Positions 1 through 7,048 of a stretch of 64,000 nucleotides of DNA are shown here, piece after piece. The stretch is from contig BMVA01000013.1 in the NCBI GenBank assembly GCA_014650475.1, positions 62,001-126,000 of the forward strand, written 5' to 3'. Position 1 is the stretch's first letter. Each line of letters begins with the position of its first letter. The position numbers were made by a program, and so were the translations under genes. The stretch comes from Streptomyces albogriseolus. Its GTDB lineage: Bacteria > Actinomycetota > Actinomycetes > Streptomycetales > Streptomycetaceae. Under the pieces are notes generated by a model. The model was given only the letters and a program-made list of their open reading frames with translations. It did no database searches and was not told the origin of the DNA.

Positions 1-223
1 CGTAGGTGTCGGTGAAGCCGCGCAGCTGCCGGAGGACCTCCAGTCCGTCGATCCCCGGCAGCATCACGTCCAGGAGCACCAGGTCGGGCGGATCGCCGCG
101 GAGCGCGGCGAGCGCCGTCTCCCCGTCGGCGGCCTCCGCCACCTGGAATCCGTCCGCCTCCAGATAGCCCCGCAGGACTCTCCGGATGTGCGGCTCGTCG
201 TCGACCACCAGCACCCGCCGCAT
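1..223 (-). CDS. Response regulator, N-terminal receiver domain (cut by window edge)
   Basis: The reverse strand reads from ATG at 223 through the window edge and gives about 74 residues beginning MRRVLVVDDEPHIRRVLRGY. This is the start of a response regulator receiver domain: acidic pair DDE at residues 8-10, the phospho-acceptor Asp in the LVLLDVMLPGIDG segment, and the usual alternating hydrophobic strands. GAGGAG lies 5-6 bases upstream of the ATG, which supports the start. The output domain and any partner kinase lie outside the window. The LLDVMLPGIDGLEVL wording is typical of OmpR/PhoB-type regulators, but without the DNA-binding half the subclass is inference. Confidence 0.9.
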   Translation of the reverse strand, partial: MRRVLVVDDEPHIRRVLRGYLEADGFQVAEAADGETALAALRGDPPDLVLLDVMLPGIDGLEVLRQLRGFTDTY

Positions 224-323
224 GGGCTCACTCCTCAAACGACACCACGACCAGGCAGCACCGTATGCGTGACTGCCTGGCCGCACCCAACCACTCACCC
301 TCGGACAGAGGGCAGGGCCGGTG

Positions 324-812
324 TCACATGCTGCCCATCCGCATGCCCATCGGTCCGTGACCCGCGCCGGTGCCATGGGCGTTGTCCACCATGCTGTCGA
401 TGTGGCTCTTGGCCTGCACGAGCTTCGACTTCCTCTGCTCGGCCGTCAGCGTGGTGTTGTCGTCGAGCTCGCTCTCGACCGCCGCGAGCATCGCGTCCTT
501 GAGCCCGGAGACCGACTTGCCCTGCGCCTTGGCGATGTCCGCGAGCGACTTGCCCGCGTGCATCTGGCTCTGCAGGTCGGTGCGGCTCAGGCCGAGGTAC
601 TTCGCAGCGGCGTCCATGGGCGCGTGTTCGCCGAACCCCATGCCGTGCATGCCGCCGCCGCACATCCGGTTCGGCGAGGCGGACGCCGTGCTTGCGGCAG
701 GCGAGCCCGTCGTGCCAGTCGCCGCCTGCGCGATACCGACGCCGCCGGCGAGTGCTCCGGCAACCCCGAGCGCCACCAGTCCTCGCGTCACGTCCTTACG
801 GTTCAGCTTCAT
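324..812 (-). CDS. Small secreted Met/His/Gly-rich protein
   Basis: This 162-residue protein has a clear Sec signal peptide: a charged MKLNRKDVTRG start, an Ala/Gly-rich hydrophobic core, and a cleavage-like AQAA near residue 31. After it comes a linker with RMCGGGMHGMGFGEH, then a helical domain (YLGLSRTDLQSQMHAGKSL...), and a C-terminal GHGPMGMRMGSM tail. The clustered Met, His and the single Cys are compatible with metal binding outside the cell; that is inference from composition. The helical part resembles small DUF2680-like helical segments, but I cannot assign a family firmly. It stands alone between the response regulator and the ABC exporter, reading leftward. Confidence 0.75.
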   Translation of the reverse strand: MKLNRKDVTRGLVALGVAGALAGGVGIAQAATGTTGSPAASTASASPNRMCGGGMHGMGFGEHAPMDAAAKYLGLSRTDLQSQMHAGKSLADIAKAQGKSVSGLKDAMLAAVESELDDNTTLTAEQRKSKLVQAKSHIDSMVDNAHGTGAGHGPMGMRMGSM

Positions 813-987
813 CGCTCTCGGCTCCCTGGTTCGTGTTCCGGCACTTGTCGAGCAGGTTCATCGGTGGCGCCCGACCCGGCGTGCGTAGCCCCGTCCCGGC
901 CCGATGTCCCTACTCACCAGCATCGGAGCGGGCCGTGAAGCAACGACCGGCGCTCGTATGAAGCGTCTGTGAAGGCAGACCGGAACC

Positions 988-2469
988 TCACGTGGCGGTG
1001 GTGCGCACGGCCCGGCGGAACAGCAGCGCGGCCGTGAACGTGAGGCCCGCGAGCCAGGCGAGGGCGATGAGCAGCGGGCCGGTCTCGTCGAAGGACGCGG
1101 TGAGCGCGGCGTCGTACAGGACCCGCGAGGCGCCGTAGCCGGGCAGGGCCCGACCCAGGCCGGACACCTCGGAGTTGAGCATGGGACTCTGCTCGATGCC
1201 GAGGTCGAGGAACGGCACCAGGAAGGCGATGAACACGCCACCGACCCGCCCGACGAACGAGCCGATCAGCACGCCGATGAGGCCGTAGGTGAGACCTAGC
1301 AAGAGGTTGGCGACGAGGTAGAGACCCCATTGGCGGGCGTCGAACAGGGCCGCCGTGACGGCCACGGAGGCCGCGGTCGCGATCAGCGCACCCAGGGCGA
1401 CGACGGACAGCCGGGCCACGAGCAGGCTGCGCGCTCGCAGCCCGGCCAGGACGAGACGCTGGTCGCCGGAGCGCGCCTGAAGGACGGTGAACAGTCCGAC
1501 GAGCGCGGCGAGCGAGGCAATGGAGACCGGGGCCATGAAGCCGGGATGGGCGTCGGGGAACCAGAACCGCACCGCGACCCGGCGGCCGTTCTCGGGGAGC
1601 AGCATGGACTGGTACTCCTCCGGGGTGGTGACCGCGGCGAGCAGGATGAAGACGGTCGGCACGGCGATCAGCAGCGCCCACAGCACGCGATTGCGGCCGG
1701 CTTCGCGCAGCCCCATCCGCAGGGCGGTGGCCAGTTGGCCCGCCCGGTGGCGCGGCCGTGCGGCACGGCTGGTGGCGGCGACGACCGTCCAGCTGACGGT
1801 GAGCGCGGCGGCGGTCCATACGAGCGCCCAGCCGAGGTCACCGATGCGGCCACCGTGGCGGGACGGCAGGTCCATCATCCACAGCGCCGCGAAGTGCGTC
1901 GGCAGGGGACGCGTCACCACCCGGTCCGCTGAGCCGAACGCCGGCCCGAGGAAGACGTCCAGGATCCACACGAAGAAGACGAGGACGGTGCCGTTGACCG
2001 GCCCTGGGACGAGAGCGCCGACCAGAGCCCCGATGCCCAGATAGATCACCGCGAACATCAGCGTCCCCGCAATGGTCCGGCCCGGTGCGTCGATGCCGGT
2101 GCGAGCTGCCAGGGTCACCAGGGCCGCGGCGGTGGCGGTGACGGCGAGCGCGAGCCCCGTGGCGAGCCGGGCGGCGACCAGCCGGGCGGGAGCCAGTCCC
2201 GCCAGCACCAGACGGCGGTCGGTGGCGCGGGCGGAGCGTATCTGGAAGTACATGGCGATGGCCGAGATGAACGCGGCCGCCCACCCGGCGGTGACCGTCT
2301 CCACCTCCACCCCGCCCTGCCCGCCGAGCAGTTCGGCGGCGTCCGCGATCTTCTGCGCGGCGATCGCCACGAACACGACCGGCACGATGACCAGCATCGA
2401 CACGGTGACCGGATTGCGTGCCGTCTCGCTGACGTAGCGGCGTATGAGCAGGCCGGTGGTGGTCATCAC
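988..2469 (-). CDS. ABC-2 type exporter, membrane subunit
   Basis: A 493-residue, strongly hydrophobic protein with about a dozen predicted membrane spans in two similar halves. Each half starts with an amphipathic segment followed by an extracytoplasmic loop (AAQKIADAAELLGG in the first, TTPEEYQSMLLPENGRR in the second) and a dense set of helices. The motifs SARATDRRLVLAGLAPARLVAARL and QARSGDQRLVLAGLRARSLLVARL-like stretches are repeated between the halves, showing internal duplication. The start overlaps the stop of the upstream ATPase gene by four bases (ATGA), so the two are translationally coupled and surely form one transporter. The substrate is unknown. It is the last gene of a leftward operon that begins at 4775. 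Confidence 0.88.
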   Translation of the reverse strand: MMTTTGLLIRRYVSETARNPVTVSMLVIVPVVFVAIAAQKIADAAELLGGQGGVEVETVTAGWAAAFISAIAMYFQIRSARATDRRLVLAGLAPARLVAARLATGLALAVTATAAALVTLAARTGIDAPGRTIAGTLMFAVIYLGIGALVGALVPGPVNGTVLVFFVWILDVFLGPAFGSADRVVTRPLPTHFAALWMMDLPSRHGGRIGDLGWALVWTAAALTVSWTVVAATSRAARPRHRAGQLATALRMGLREAGRNRVLWALLIAVPTVFILLAAVTTPEEYQSMLLPENGRRVAVRFWFPDAHPGFMAPVSIASLAALVGLFTVLQARSGDQRLVLAGLRARSLLVARLSVVALGALIATAASVAVTAALFDARQWGLYLVANLLLGLTYGLIGVLIGSFVGRVGGVFIAFLVPFLDLGIEQSPMLNSEVSGLGRALPGYGASRVLYDAALTASFDETGPLLIALAWLAGLTFTAALLFRRAVRTTAT

Positions 2470-3170
2470 GCCACCGCCTTGCCGTCTCGCGGCTGCGTCT
2501 TTCCGTCTCGCAGTTGCACGATGCGGTCGAAACGCTCCTCGTCGGTGACGAAGTGACTGATGATCAGCACGGACCGGCCCGCCTGCCGCCGTTGCCCGAC
2601 GAGGTCCCAGAACTTCAGGTAGGTGTCGAAGTCGAAGCCCGCGTACGGCTCGTCCAGCAGCAGCACCTCGGGATCGGCCAGCAGTGCGAGGCCGAGGTTG
2701 AGCTTGGACAGCGTGCCGCCGGACAGCTGGTCGGAGCGGGTGGCGGCGTGCCGCTCGAAGCTGAGCGACTCGTAGATCGCCCGGCGGGCGCGTCGCTCGG
2801 CCTCGGGGGCCATCCCGTAGGCGCGGCCGAACAGCTCGAAGTGCTCGTCGCAGGTGAGGCGTTCGTAGACGATGGGCTCCTGGGGACAGTAGCCCAGCCG
2901 GCCGTCGTACGACACGGTGCCGGCGTCCGGCCGCAGCGCGCCCACGAGGATCTTCATCAGGGTGCTCTTGCCGGAGCCGTTCTCCCCGACCAGGCCCACG
3001 ACCTCACCGTGGGCCAGCGACAGATCCGCGCCTCGCAGTACCGTCAGGCTGCGCCTGGCCGGCCAGACGCCGCGCCGGTAGGCCTTCTCGATCCCGGTGG
3101 CGGTCAGGACGGACTGCAGTTGCTGCGTCGACGATGCGTAGGCGGTCGACACGGGTGTGGCGGGGCTCAT
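2466..3170 (-). CDS. ABC transporter ATP-binding subunit
   Basis: A 234-residue nucleotide-binding domain. Walker A is GENGSGKST (residues about 62-70), the signature loop is LSGGTLSKLNLG, Walker B is VLLLDEP, and the switch His follows in LIISH. The Q-loop is CPQEP. I chose ATG at 3170 because GGAGGG lies directly upstream, and longer frames have no plausible start signal. The gene overlaps the permease start by four bases. ATPases of this short, single-domain form with an ABC-2 permease usually drive export of a lipid, peptide or drug; nothing here fixes which. It belongs to the 4775-988 operon with small membrane proteins, so envelope stress export is a reasonable guess. Confidence 0.93.
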   Translation of the reverse strand: MSPATPVSTAYASSTQQLQSVLTATGIEKAYRRGVWPARRSLTVLRGADLSLAHGEVVGLVGENGSGKSTLMKILVGALRPDAGTVSYDGRLGYCPQEPIVYERLTCDEHFELFGRAYGMAPEAERRARRAIYESLSFERHAATRSDQLSGGTLSKLNLGLALLADPEVLLLDEPYAGFDFDTYLKFWDLVGQRRQAGRSVLIISHFVTDEERFDRIVQLRDGKTQPRDGKAVA

Positions 3171-3201
3171 GGCTCCCTCCTCGGCTTCCCGGATGTGCCT
3201 C

Positions 3202-3498
3202 TCAGGCAGTGCCCGTTGACGTGCGGGACGGGATGTCGCGCATCGTGTCGGCGAAGGCGTGCACCAGCGCGGCGGAGGTGTAGCCGACTCCCCACAGACC
3301 CCAGGCCGCGGCGGGGGCGTCGATCGCCAGGAGCGCGGGCACCGGGGCCGCACAGATGGCAACCAGGGCAATCGCGGTACGGCCGACGGGGTGCACCTCG
3401 GCCGGGGCGCCCAGGTGCCCGAGGCGGATGAGACGGTAGGCGTACAGTCCGACGACGAGCACCTGCAGAGCGATCAGGGACCAGACGAGAGCGATCAC
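3202..3498 (-). CDS. Small membrane protein, unknown function
   Basis: A 98-residue protein starting at a GTG preceded by GGAGGTGAGGGAC. It has three likely membrane helices: residues 1-22 (ending in the tyrosine-rich GLYAYRLIRLG), 43-57 and 63-82. There is no signal peptide motif and no recognisable catalytic residue. It starts five bases after the methyltransferase-like gene ends and stops 31 bases before the ABC ATPase gene, so it is inside the same operon. I do not recognise the family. Confidence 0.7.
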   Translation of the reverse strand: MIALVWSLIALQVLVVGLYAYRLIRLGHLGAPAEVHPVGRTAIALVAICAAPVPALLAIDAPAAAWGLWGVGYTSAALVHAFADTMRDIPSRTSTGTA

Positions 3499-3503
3499 GT
3501 CCC

Positions 3504-4193
3504 TCACCTCCGTGCGGTGGTGTGGCGCTCGTGCCGTGCCGGCGGGCCACTGCGCGGCGCGGGCGGACGGGTGCGCCACCTGGGCCAGAACTTGGGTGTG
3601 TGGGCGGCGTACGCGTCCCAGTCGGCGCCGAACTTCTCGGCGACCTCGCGCTCCTCGCTGCGGGCCAGCCGTGCGTAGACGTACACCAGGATCGGGAACA
3701 TGATCAGGGTGGGGATGGTGGGCCACTGCAGCAGGAACCCGATCATGATGAGCAGGAAGCCGTCGTACTGCGGGTGGCGCACCCAGGCGTACGGGCCGGT
3801 CGTGGCCAGGCGGTCGTGCTGGGCGGCGTCGTGCAGCACCCTCCACGCGGCGGCGATCAACCAGAAGCCGACGGCAATGCCGACATAGCTGGCCAGGTGG
3901 AAGGGGCTCAGATGCGGGTCACCCTGCCAGTTGGTCAGATCGTTCCACAGGTGCCCGCCGGCGTGGGTGTCCTTCAGCAGCGGGAACTGGGAGCCGAGCC
4001 AGCTGCCGAGCAGGTAGATAGTCAGCGGAGTGCCGTACATCTCGGTGAACAGCGCCACCATGAAGGCGCTGTAGGCGCCCATCGCCCGCCAGTCCCGCTT
4101 GCTCTTCGGATGGAAGAAGCTCGCGGCGAAGACGATGAACAGCAGGGTGTTGAGCACCACCAGCGGCCACAGGCCGTATGCGGCGTCAGCCAT
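3504..4193 (-). CDS. Isoprenylcysteine carboxyl methyltransferase-like membrane protein
   Basis: A 229-residue polytopic protein. The second half holds the signature of the ICMT/PEMT-type membrane methyltransferase family: GPYAWVRHPQYDGFLLIMIGF, followed by a helix pair and the EEREVAEKFGADWDAYAAHTPKFWPR tail. In the family the R-H-P-x-Y and E-E-x residues bind S-adenosylmethionine. Bacterial members often have unknown substrates, so only membrane methyl transfer is predicted. Start ATG 4193 is preceded by AAGGAGGACGTG. It overlaps the previous gene by one base (TGATG), so it is translated in step with the small SHOCT-like protein upstream. Confidence 0.82.
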   Translation of the reverse strand: MADAAYGLWPLVVLNTLLFIVFAASFFHPKSKRDWRAMGAYSAFMVALFTEMYGTPLTIYLLGSWLGSQFPLLKDTHAGGHLWNDLTNWQGDPHLSPFHLASYVGIAVGFWLIAAAWRVLHDAAQHDRLATTGPYAWVRHPQYDGFLLIMIGFLLQWPTIPTLIMFPILVYVYARLARSEEREVAEKFGADWDAYAAHTPKFWPRWRTRPPAPRSGPPARHERHTTARR

Positions 4194-4444
4194 CACGTCC
4201 TCCTTGGGGTGCGCTCGCCAAGAGCGAGGCCGTGCATCCTCGTGCGGTAAGTGGTCGCGTCGATCCGGCCGTGCAGTCGCAGTCCGACCAGCCACATCTC
4301 GGCGCTCTCCAGGGCGGCACGACGGCCCCTGATCCGGGCCAGCGGCGGGCAACGGCTTTCACTCGGCGTCACCAGCCGGGCGATGTCGTAGACCACGGCG
4401 GCCAGGATCAGCGAGCCGATCAGCACCGCCACCATGGCAGTCAT
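4193..4444 (-). CDS. Small membrane protein with SHOCT-like tail (cassette copy 1)
   Basis: An 83-residue protein: one N-terminal membrane helix (MTAMVAVLIGSLILAAVVYD), a basic stretch CPPLARIRGRRAALESAE, and a C-terminal helical hairpin LHGRIDATTYRTRMHGLALG that resembles the short SHOCT module. Very similar proteins are at 14824-15090 and, more loosely, 4931-5218. The start is supported by GAGAGAGG upstream. It follows the His-rich protein at 4503-4775 by 58 bases and overlaps the methyltransferase-like gene. The same two-gene order recurs at 14.8-15.3 kb. Function unknown; SHOCT modules often mediate oligomerisation of small membrane proteins. Confidence 0.75.
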   Translation of the reverse strand: MTAMVAVLIGSLILAAVVYDIARLVTPSESRCPPLARIRGRRAALESAEMWLVGLRLHGRIDATTYRTRMHGLALGERTPRRT

Positions 4445-4502
4445 GGCGCCTCTCTCACTGTTGCCGCATGGTGGCGGGGGCGACGGTGGTCCGGATCCCG
4501 CG

Positions 4503-4775
4503 CTATGAGCGGCCATGGCCGTAGGGGTGCTGATGACCGTCTTGATCGTGCTTGCGCAGCGGATCGCGGTCTCGGTCGGTGGACTCGTCCGTGTGGTCGT
4601 GTCCGCCGTGCATGCCTCCACCGTGCATGCCGCGCATCATGAAGATCATCATCAGCGGGCAGGCGGCCAGGACGGCCAGAAGTACGATCGTCCCAATGGG
4701 CACGCCCAGGGCCACGAGCCCGACGATCCCGATCGCTGCGGCGAGTGCGTACAGCGGACGCTTGTCGTTCGTCAT
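4503..4775 (-). CDS. Small membrane protein with CP-MM-MMRG motif and His-rich tail (cassette copy 1)
   Basis: A 90-residue protein with two membrane helices. The second ends in ACPLMMIFMMRGMHGGGMHG, followed by a charged His-rich tail (GGHDHTDE..., DGHQHPYGHG). The CPxxM...MMRGG core is shared with the proteins at 15107-15313 and 15741-15944 and resembles DUF2933-type small membrane proteins common in metal-resistance loci. Cys, Met and His together suggest soft-metal binding at the membrane; this is inference. Start ATG 4775 follows AAGGAGGCGACGTC. It is the first gene of the 4775-988 operon, and GGGNCNNNNGNCCC boxes lie upstream at 4886-4922. Confidence 0.78.
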   Translation of the reverse strand: MTNDKRPLYALAAAIGIVGLVALGVPIGTIVLLAVLAACPLMMIFMMRGMHGGGMHGGHDHTDESTDRDRDPLRKHDQDGHQHPYGHGRS

Positions 4776-4808
4776 GACGTCGCCTCCTTGGCTTCGTCTC
4801 GGATACCT

Positions 4809-4825
4809 CCACCCGGTACGGGTGG
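4809..4825. promoter_or_regulatory. Perfect inverted repeat upstream of the 4775-988 operon
   Basis: CCACCCG-GTA-CGGGTGG is a perfect 7-base inverted repeat with a 3-base spacer, 34 bases before the start codon at 4775. Its position fits an operator or a hairpin in the 5' leader. No regulator is assigned. Confidence 0.4.
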
Positions 4826-4885
4826 TCTATTTCCAGGCTGAGCCTGTTGTTGGCCGGTGGGCAGGGGCTGAGCGTGCCTAGGGGA

Positions 4886-4922
4886 GGGCCGAAGGTCCTC
4901 TGTCAGGAGGGCCGGACGGCCC
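4886..4922 (-). promoter_or_regulatory. Paired OsdR/DosR-like boxes before the 4775-988 operon
   Basis: GGGCCGGACGGCCC (4909-4922) matches GGGNCNNNNGNCCC exactly and GGGCCGAAGGTCCT (4886-4899) with one change; their centres are 23 bases apart. They lie 110-150 bases upstream of the leftward operon start and at the 3' end of the gene at 4931. Spacing is less regular than at 5587, 6939 and 31371, so confidence is lower. Confidence 0.4.
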
Positions 4923-4930
4923 CGCGCGCC

Positions 4931-5218
4931 TCATCTCGTCTGTCCCCGGGCCCCGAGTACGCGACGGATCGCCACTGTGCGTACATCGGGCTGGCGGCTC
5001 TTGTGCGCGAGCTCGTCCATCGCCCGGCGATAGGCGGCGCGATCGATCCGCTCCGCCAACACCAGGCGCACCCAACGACATTCGGCAGCGCCATCGCCGG
5101 CACGCCGGCCTCCGAGCCGGGCCAGCAGCACGCCGCAACGGCCCCGCGCGGCGACGACGCGCCGTACGGTGTCGACAGCGATCCATGCCAGCAGCGCCAG
5201 TCCGATCAGTGTCGACAT
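4931..5218 (-). CDS. Small membrane protein related to the SHOCT-like cassette proteins
   Basis: A 95-residue protein with one N-terminal helix (MSTLIGLALLAWIAVDTVRR), then LLARLGGRRAGDGAAECRWV and RIDRAAYRRAMDELAHKSRQ. The order helix, RLGGRRA, ERIDxAxYxRxM matches the proteins at 4193-4444 and 14824-15090, so it is a diverged paralogue with a longer C-terminus. GGAGA precedes the ATG at 5218. Upstream at 5336-5352 is a CTAA-N5-TTAG dyad. Function unknown. Confidence 0.65.
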   Translation of the reverse strand: MSTLIGLALLAWIAVDTVRRVVAARGRCGVLLARLGGRRAGDGAAECRWVRLVLAERIDRAAYRRAMDELAHKSRQPDVRTVAIRRVLGARGQTR

Positions 5219-5335
5219 GGCCGTCTCCGCTCTCGAGCCGGGCCGCCGGCGGGCTGTGGCTCTTGTGATCAGAGCCTTTGCCTGGCCGGTGCGGACTCCT
5301 CCACCGTGGCCCCGGCGGGCCGCGAATGCTATGGC

Positions 5336-5352
5336 GCTAAGGTCCTTAGTAA
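5336..5352. promoter_or_regulatory. CTAA-N5-TTAG operator-like dyad
   Basis: GCTAAGGTCCTTAGTAA; the centre CTAAGG-T-CCTTAG is a perfect inverted repeat. It lies 118 bases upstream of the leftward gene at 5218 and directly beside a GGGNCNNNNGNCCC box at 5354-5367. It belongs to the recurrent dyad family described in the findings. Confidence 0.65.
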
Positions 5353-5353
5353 T

Positions 5354-5367
5354 GGGTCGAACGGCCC
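5354..5367. promoter_or_regulatory. Single OsdR/DosR-like box
   Basis: GGGTCGAACGGCCC matches GGGNCNNNNGNCCC. It is two bases from the CTAA-N5-TTAG dyad at 5336-5352 and could serve the leftward gene at 5218. There is no second box at 21 bases, so this one may be chance. Confidence 0.35.
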
Positions 5368-5586
5368 CATCACGAGGACTCCGCCGGATGGGCGCCGGTC
5401 ACCGTGCCGGGGGTTCCTCCTCAGCCGTCCGCAGCGCCACGGTCTCCGGCATCGAGGCGGGCCGGTCCTCCCGTTCGCGGTGGTTGCGGACAAGTGAGGG
5501 CAGGAAAACGCGGCCGGGACGAGGGCGACCCCGAAACGGGCGGTAACCACCCGCCCAGTTCGTGTCGCGCGCGGTACCGCAGACAG

Positions 5587-5638
5587 GGGCCTGTCGGCCC
5601 CGCGGACGGGACGGCAGGCCCCTACGTGGTGGGGGTAT
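5587..5638 (+). promoter_or_regulatory. Tandem OsdR/DosR-like boxes and promoter for csoR-like gene
   Basis: Two boxes, GGGCCTGTCGGCCC (5587-5600) and GGGACGGCAGGCCC (5608-5621), are exactly 21 bases apart. A GGGTAT(CC) element at 5633-5638 follows, its TAT about 21 bases from the centre of the second box. The same arrangement occurs at 6939-6991 and, reversed, at 31355-31405. The CCCCTAC...GGGGGTAT part also resembles a degenerate CsoR box. Target: the CsoR-family gene at 5719. Confidence 0.6.
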
Positions 5639-5718
5639 CCACGGTCAGGATGGAATCCGCACCTCGTACATGCGGTACACGCGGTACACGCGGAGAGATG
5701 GAGAGGAGGCGCACGGCG

Positions 5719-6045
5719 ATGACCACAGCCCCCGGTCGCGGTCTCCGCCCGCGGGTGTCCGAACCGCCGGGCTATCACAGCCAGAAGGCCGATCACCTGT
5801 CCCGGCTGCACAAGATCGAAGGCCAGGTGCGAGGCGTATCGCGCATGGTCGACGAGGACCGGTACTGCATCGATGTCCTCACCCAGATCGGCGCCGTCAC
5901 CCGGGCGCTCCAGGAGGTCGCCCTGGGTCTGCTCGACGACCACACCAGGAACTGCCTGCTGACCGCTGCCCGTTCGGACCCGGAGGAGGCCGACGCGAGG
6001 CTCGACGAACTCGCCCTCGCCATGCGCCGGTTGACGCGGATGTGA
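5719..6045 (+). CDS. CsoR-family metal-sensing repressor (paralogue 1)
   Basis: A 108-residue all-helical regulator of the CsoR/RcnR family: RLHKIEGQVRGVSRMVDEDRYCIDVLTQIGAV, then LLDDHTRNCLL. The Cu(I) ligand set known for CsoR is Cys, then His-x3-Cys; here it is the Cys of YCID and HTRNC, so all three ligands are present. The start ATG 5719 follows GAGAGGAGG; an in-frame ATG eight codons upstream is possible. The upstream region carries tandem OsdR-like boxes rather than a perfect CsoR box. It differs from the copper-island csoR at 24659, so it may sense copper in a different context or another thiophilic signal. A leftward pseudogene remnant lies downstream. Confidence 0.88.
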   Translation: MTTAPGRGLRPRVSEPPGYHSQKADHLSRLHKIEGQVRGVSRMVDEDRYCIDVLTQIGAVTRALQEVALGLLDDHTRNCLLTAARSDPEEADARLDELALAMRRLTRM

Positions 6046-6085
6046 CCTCGGCCGTTCGTCGGCGGTCCGCCACGGTCTTCCTCGG

Positions 6086-6165
6086 CTACGACTTGGCGTC
6101 CATGGCGCCCGCCAGAGCCCGCTGACGGCCGCCACGACGCCGCCCGCCAGGGAGGACAGGTGGAA
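6086..6165 (-). pseudogene. Remnant of a paralogue of the gene at 11509-11760
   Basis: About 70 bases (6087-6156) match the 3' end of the gene at 11509-11760 closely at DNA level. The reverse strand reads LAGGVVAAVSGLWRA, then needs a frame change to finish GAMDAKS, against LAGGVVAAVIGLWRAGVMDAKS in the intact copy. No 5' part is recognisable upstream. This is a truncated, frameshifted relic. Confidence 0.65.
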
Positions 6166-6279
6166 GGCGGAGGGTCGTCCTTGGTGCGATCCGGCATGCC
6201 GCCGGGGCTCGGGGCGGTCCGTCCGTCGTCACCTGCCTGCCACCGGCGTTTCGGGCCGCGGTCCCGCGCCTGTGCCTGC

Positions 6280-6495
6280 TCAGTCGGCGCAGGGCATCCC
6301 GTCCCAGCCGGCGTAGCCCTGGTGCATGCCAGGGTTGTGGGTTCCGGAGAATCCCATGGTCTGCGCGCACTGCCGCACGTGCTGGCCGAACCCGGAACCC
6401 GAATCCGCGGGAGCGTCGGCCCTCGCGGTCGCCGGTGCGAGAGCCACGGCGGCCAGAGCCGCGAGTCCGACGCCGATCCGCGCAATCACTCGCAT
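6280..6495 (-). CDS. Small secreted protein with two cysteines
   Basis: A 71-residue protein with a typical Sec signal peptide (MRVIARIGVGLAALAAVALAPATARADAP, cleavage near residue 26-27) and a short mature part. The mature chain has HVRQCAQTMGFSGTHNPGMHQGYAGWDGMPCAD, i.e. two Cys that could form one disulfide, plus His and Met. GAGGAGGAACTGAC precedes the ATG. Alone between two other small leftward genes. Small secreted proteins of this build are common in Streptomyces and have no known function. Confidence 0.72.
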   Translation of the reverse strand: MRVIARIGVGLAALAAVALAPATARADAPADSGSGFGQHVRQCAQTMGFSGTHNPGMHQGYAGWDGMPCAD

Positions 6496-6546
6496 GTCAG
6501 TTCCTCCTCTTCGAGGTGAGCCGGTTCTGCCCTTGGCGGGCTCTGG

Positions 6547-6837
6547 TCACCGCTTGGTCAGGGTGGGCCCGCCGGTGCGCAGCACCTCCAGGCGGCGCCG
6601 GTACTCGTCCTCGTCGATCTCGCCGCGGGCGAACCGCTCGGCGAGCAGCTGCTCCGGGGTGGCGGACGCCGGGGGAGCGGACGGCGGGGTGGGGGCACCG
6701 GTGTGCTCGGGCGACCGATTCAGGGCACGGAAGAGCAGCACGAAGACCGTGATGATCAGGCCCCAGAAGACAACCATGCCGAGGGACATGCCGAACCAGC
6801 CCCAGCCGCTGATGTCGTGGTCGTTGTACCAGAACAT
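6547..6837 (-). CDS. SHOCT-domain small membrane protein
   Basis: A 96-residue protein: a periplasmic-facing start MFWYNDHDISGWGWFGMSLG, one membrane helix (residues 15-41), a Pro/Ala linker, and a clear C-terminal SHOCT module, ATPEQLLAERFARGEIDEDEYRRRLEVL. GAAGGGAT precedes GTG/ATG at 6840/6837. SHOCT proteins of this form are abundant in actinobacteria; their roles are unknown. A TACTA...TAGTA dyad lies upstream at 6901-6923. Confidence 0.82.
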   Translation of the reverse strand: MFWYNDHDISGWGWFGMSLGMVVFWGLIITVFVLLFRALNRSPEHTGAPTPPSAPPASATPEQLLAERFARGEIDEDEYRRRLEVLRTGGPTLTKR

Positions 6838-6900
6838 CACAGTGATCCCTTCTCTCGGTGAGGGGCGGAAGGACTCCGTCTGCCCGCGCTGGTGGCGCGG

Positions 6901-6923
6901 TACTAGCAAGTTCCCTCGTAGTA
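6901..6923. promoter_or_regulatory. TACTA...TAGTA dyad
   Basis: TACTA at 6901-6905 and TAGTA at 6919-6923 face each other across 13 bases, with inner CAAG/CTCG partly matching. It lies 64 bases upstream of the gene at 6837. It resembles the BlaI-type dyads at 46197 and 47516 but has longer spacing. Confidence 0.4.
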
Positions 6924-6938
6924 GCGGGCGGGCACATG

Positions 6939-6991
6939 GGGCCACTCGGCCCTTGTGACCGGGACAGACGACCCCTACGCAGTGGGGGTAT
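6939..6991 (+). promoter_or_regulatory. Tandem OsdR/DosR-like boxes and promoter for the 7049-8517 unit
   Basis: GGGCCACTCGGCCC (6939-6952) and GGGACAGACGACCC (6961-6974) both fit GGGNCNNNNGNCCC and are 22 bases apart. GGGGGTATGC follows, with TAT about 21 bases from the centre of the second box. The whole segment is visibly homologous to 5587-5638, so one promoter was duplicated with its gene or both evolved under the same regulator. Confidence 0.6.
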
Positions 6992-7048
6992 GCCGGGCGA
7001 GGGTGGAGGTGGATTACGTATCGCTTCCCAGGCCCGAAGGAGTCCGTC

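Noticed and set aside
5619-5638. Reading CCCCTACGTGGTGGGGGTAT (and the 6971 copy) as CsoR boxes
   Set aside because: The left half is CCCTAC rather than TACCCC, and the GGGTAT part lies at the -10 position relative to tandem GGGNCNNNNGNCCC boxes, so I prefer an OsdR-type promoter. CsoR-like binding is not excluded.
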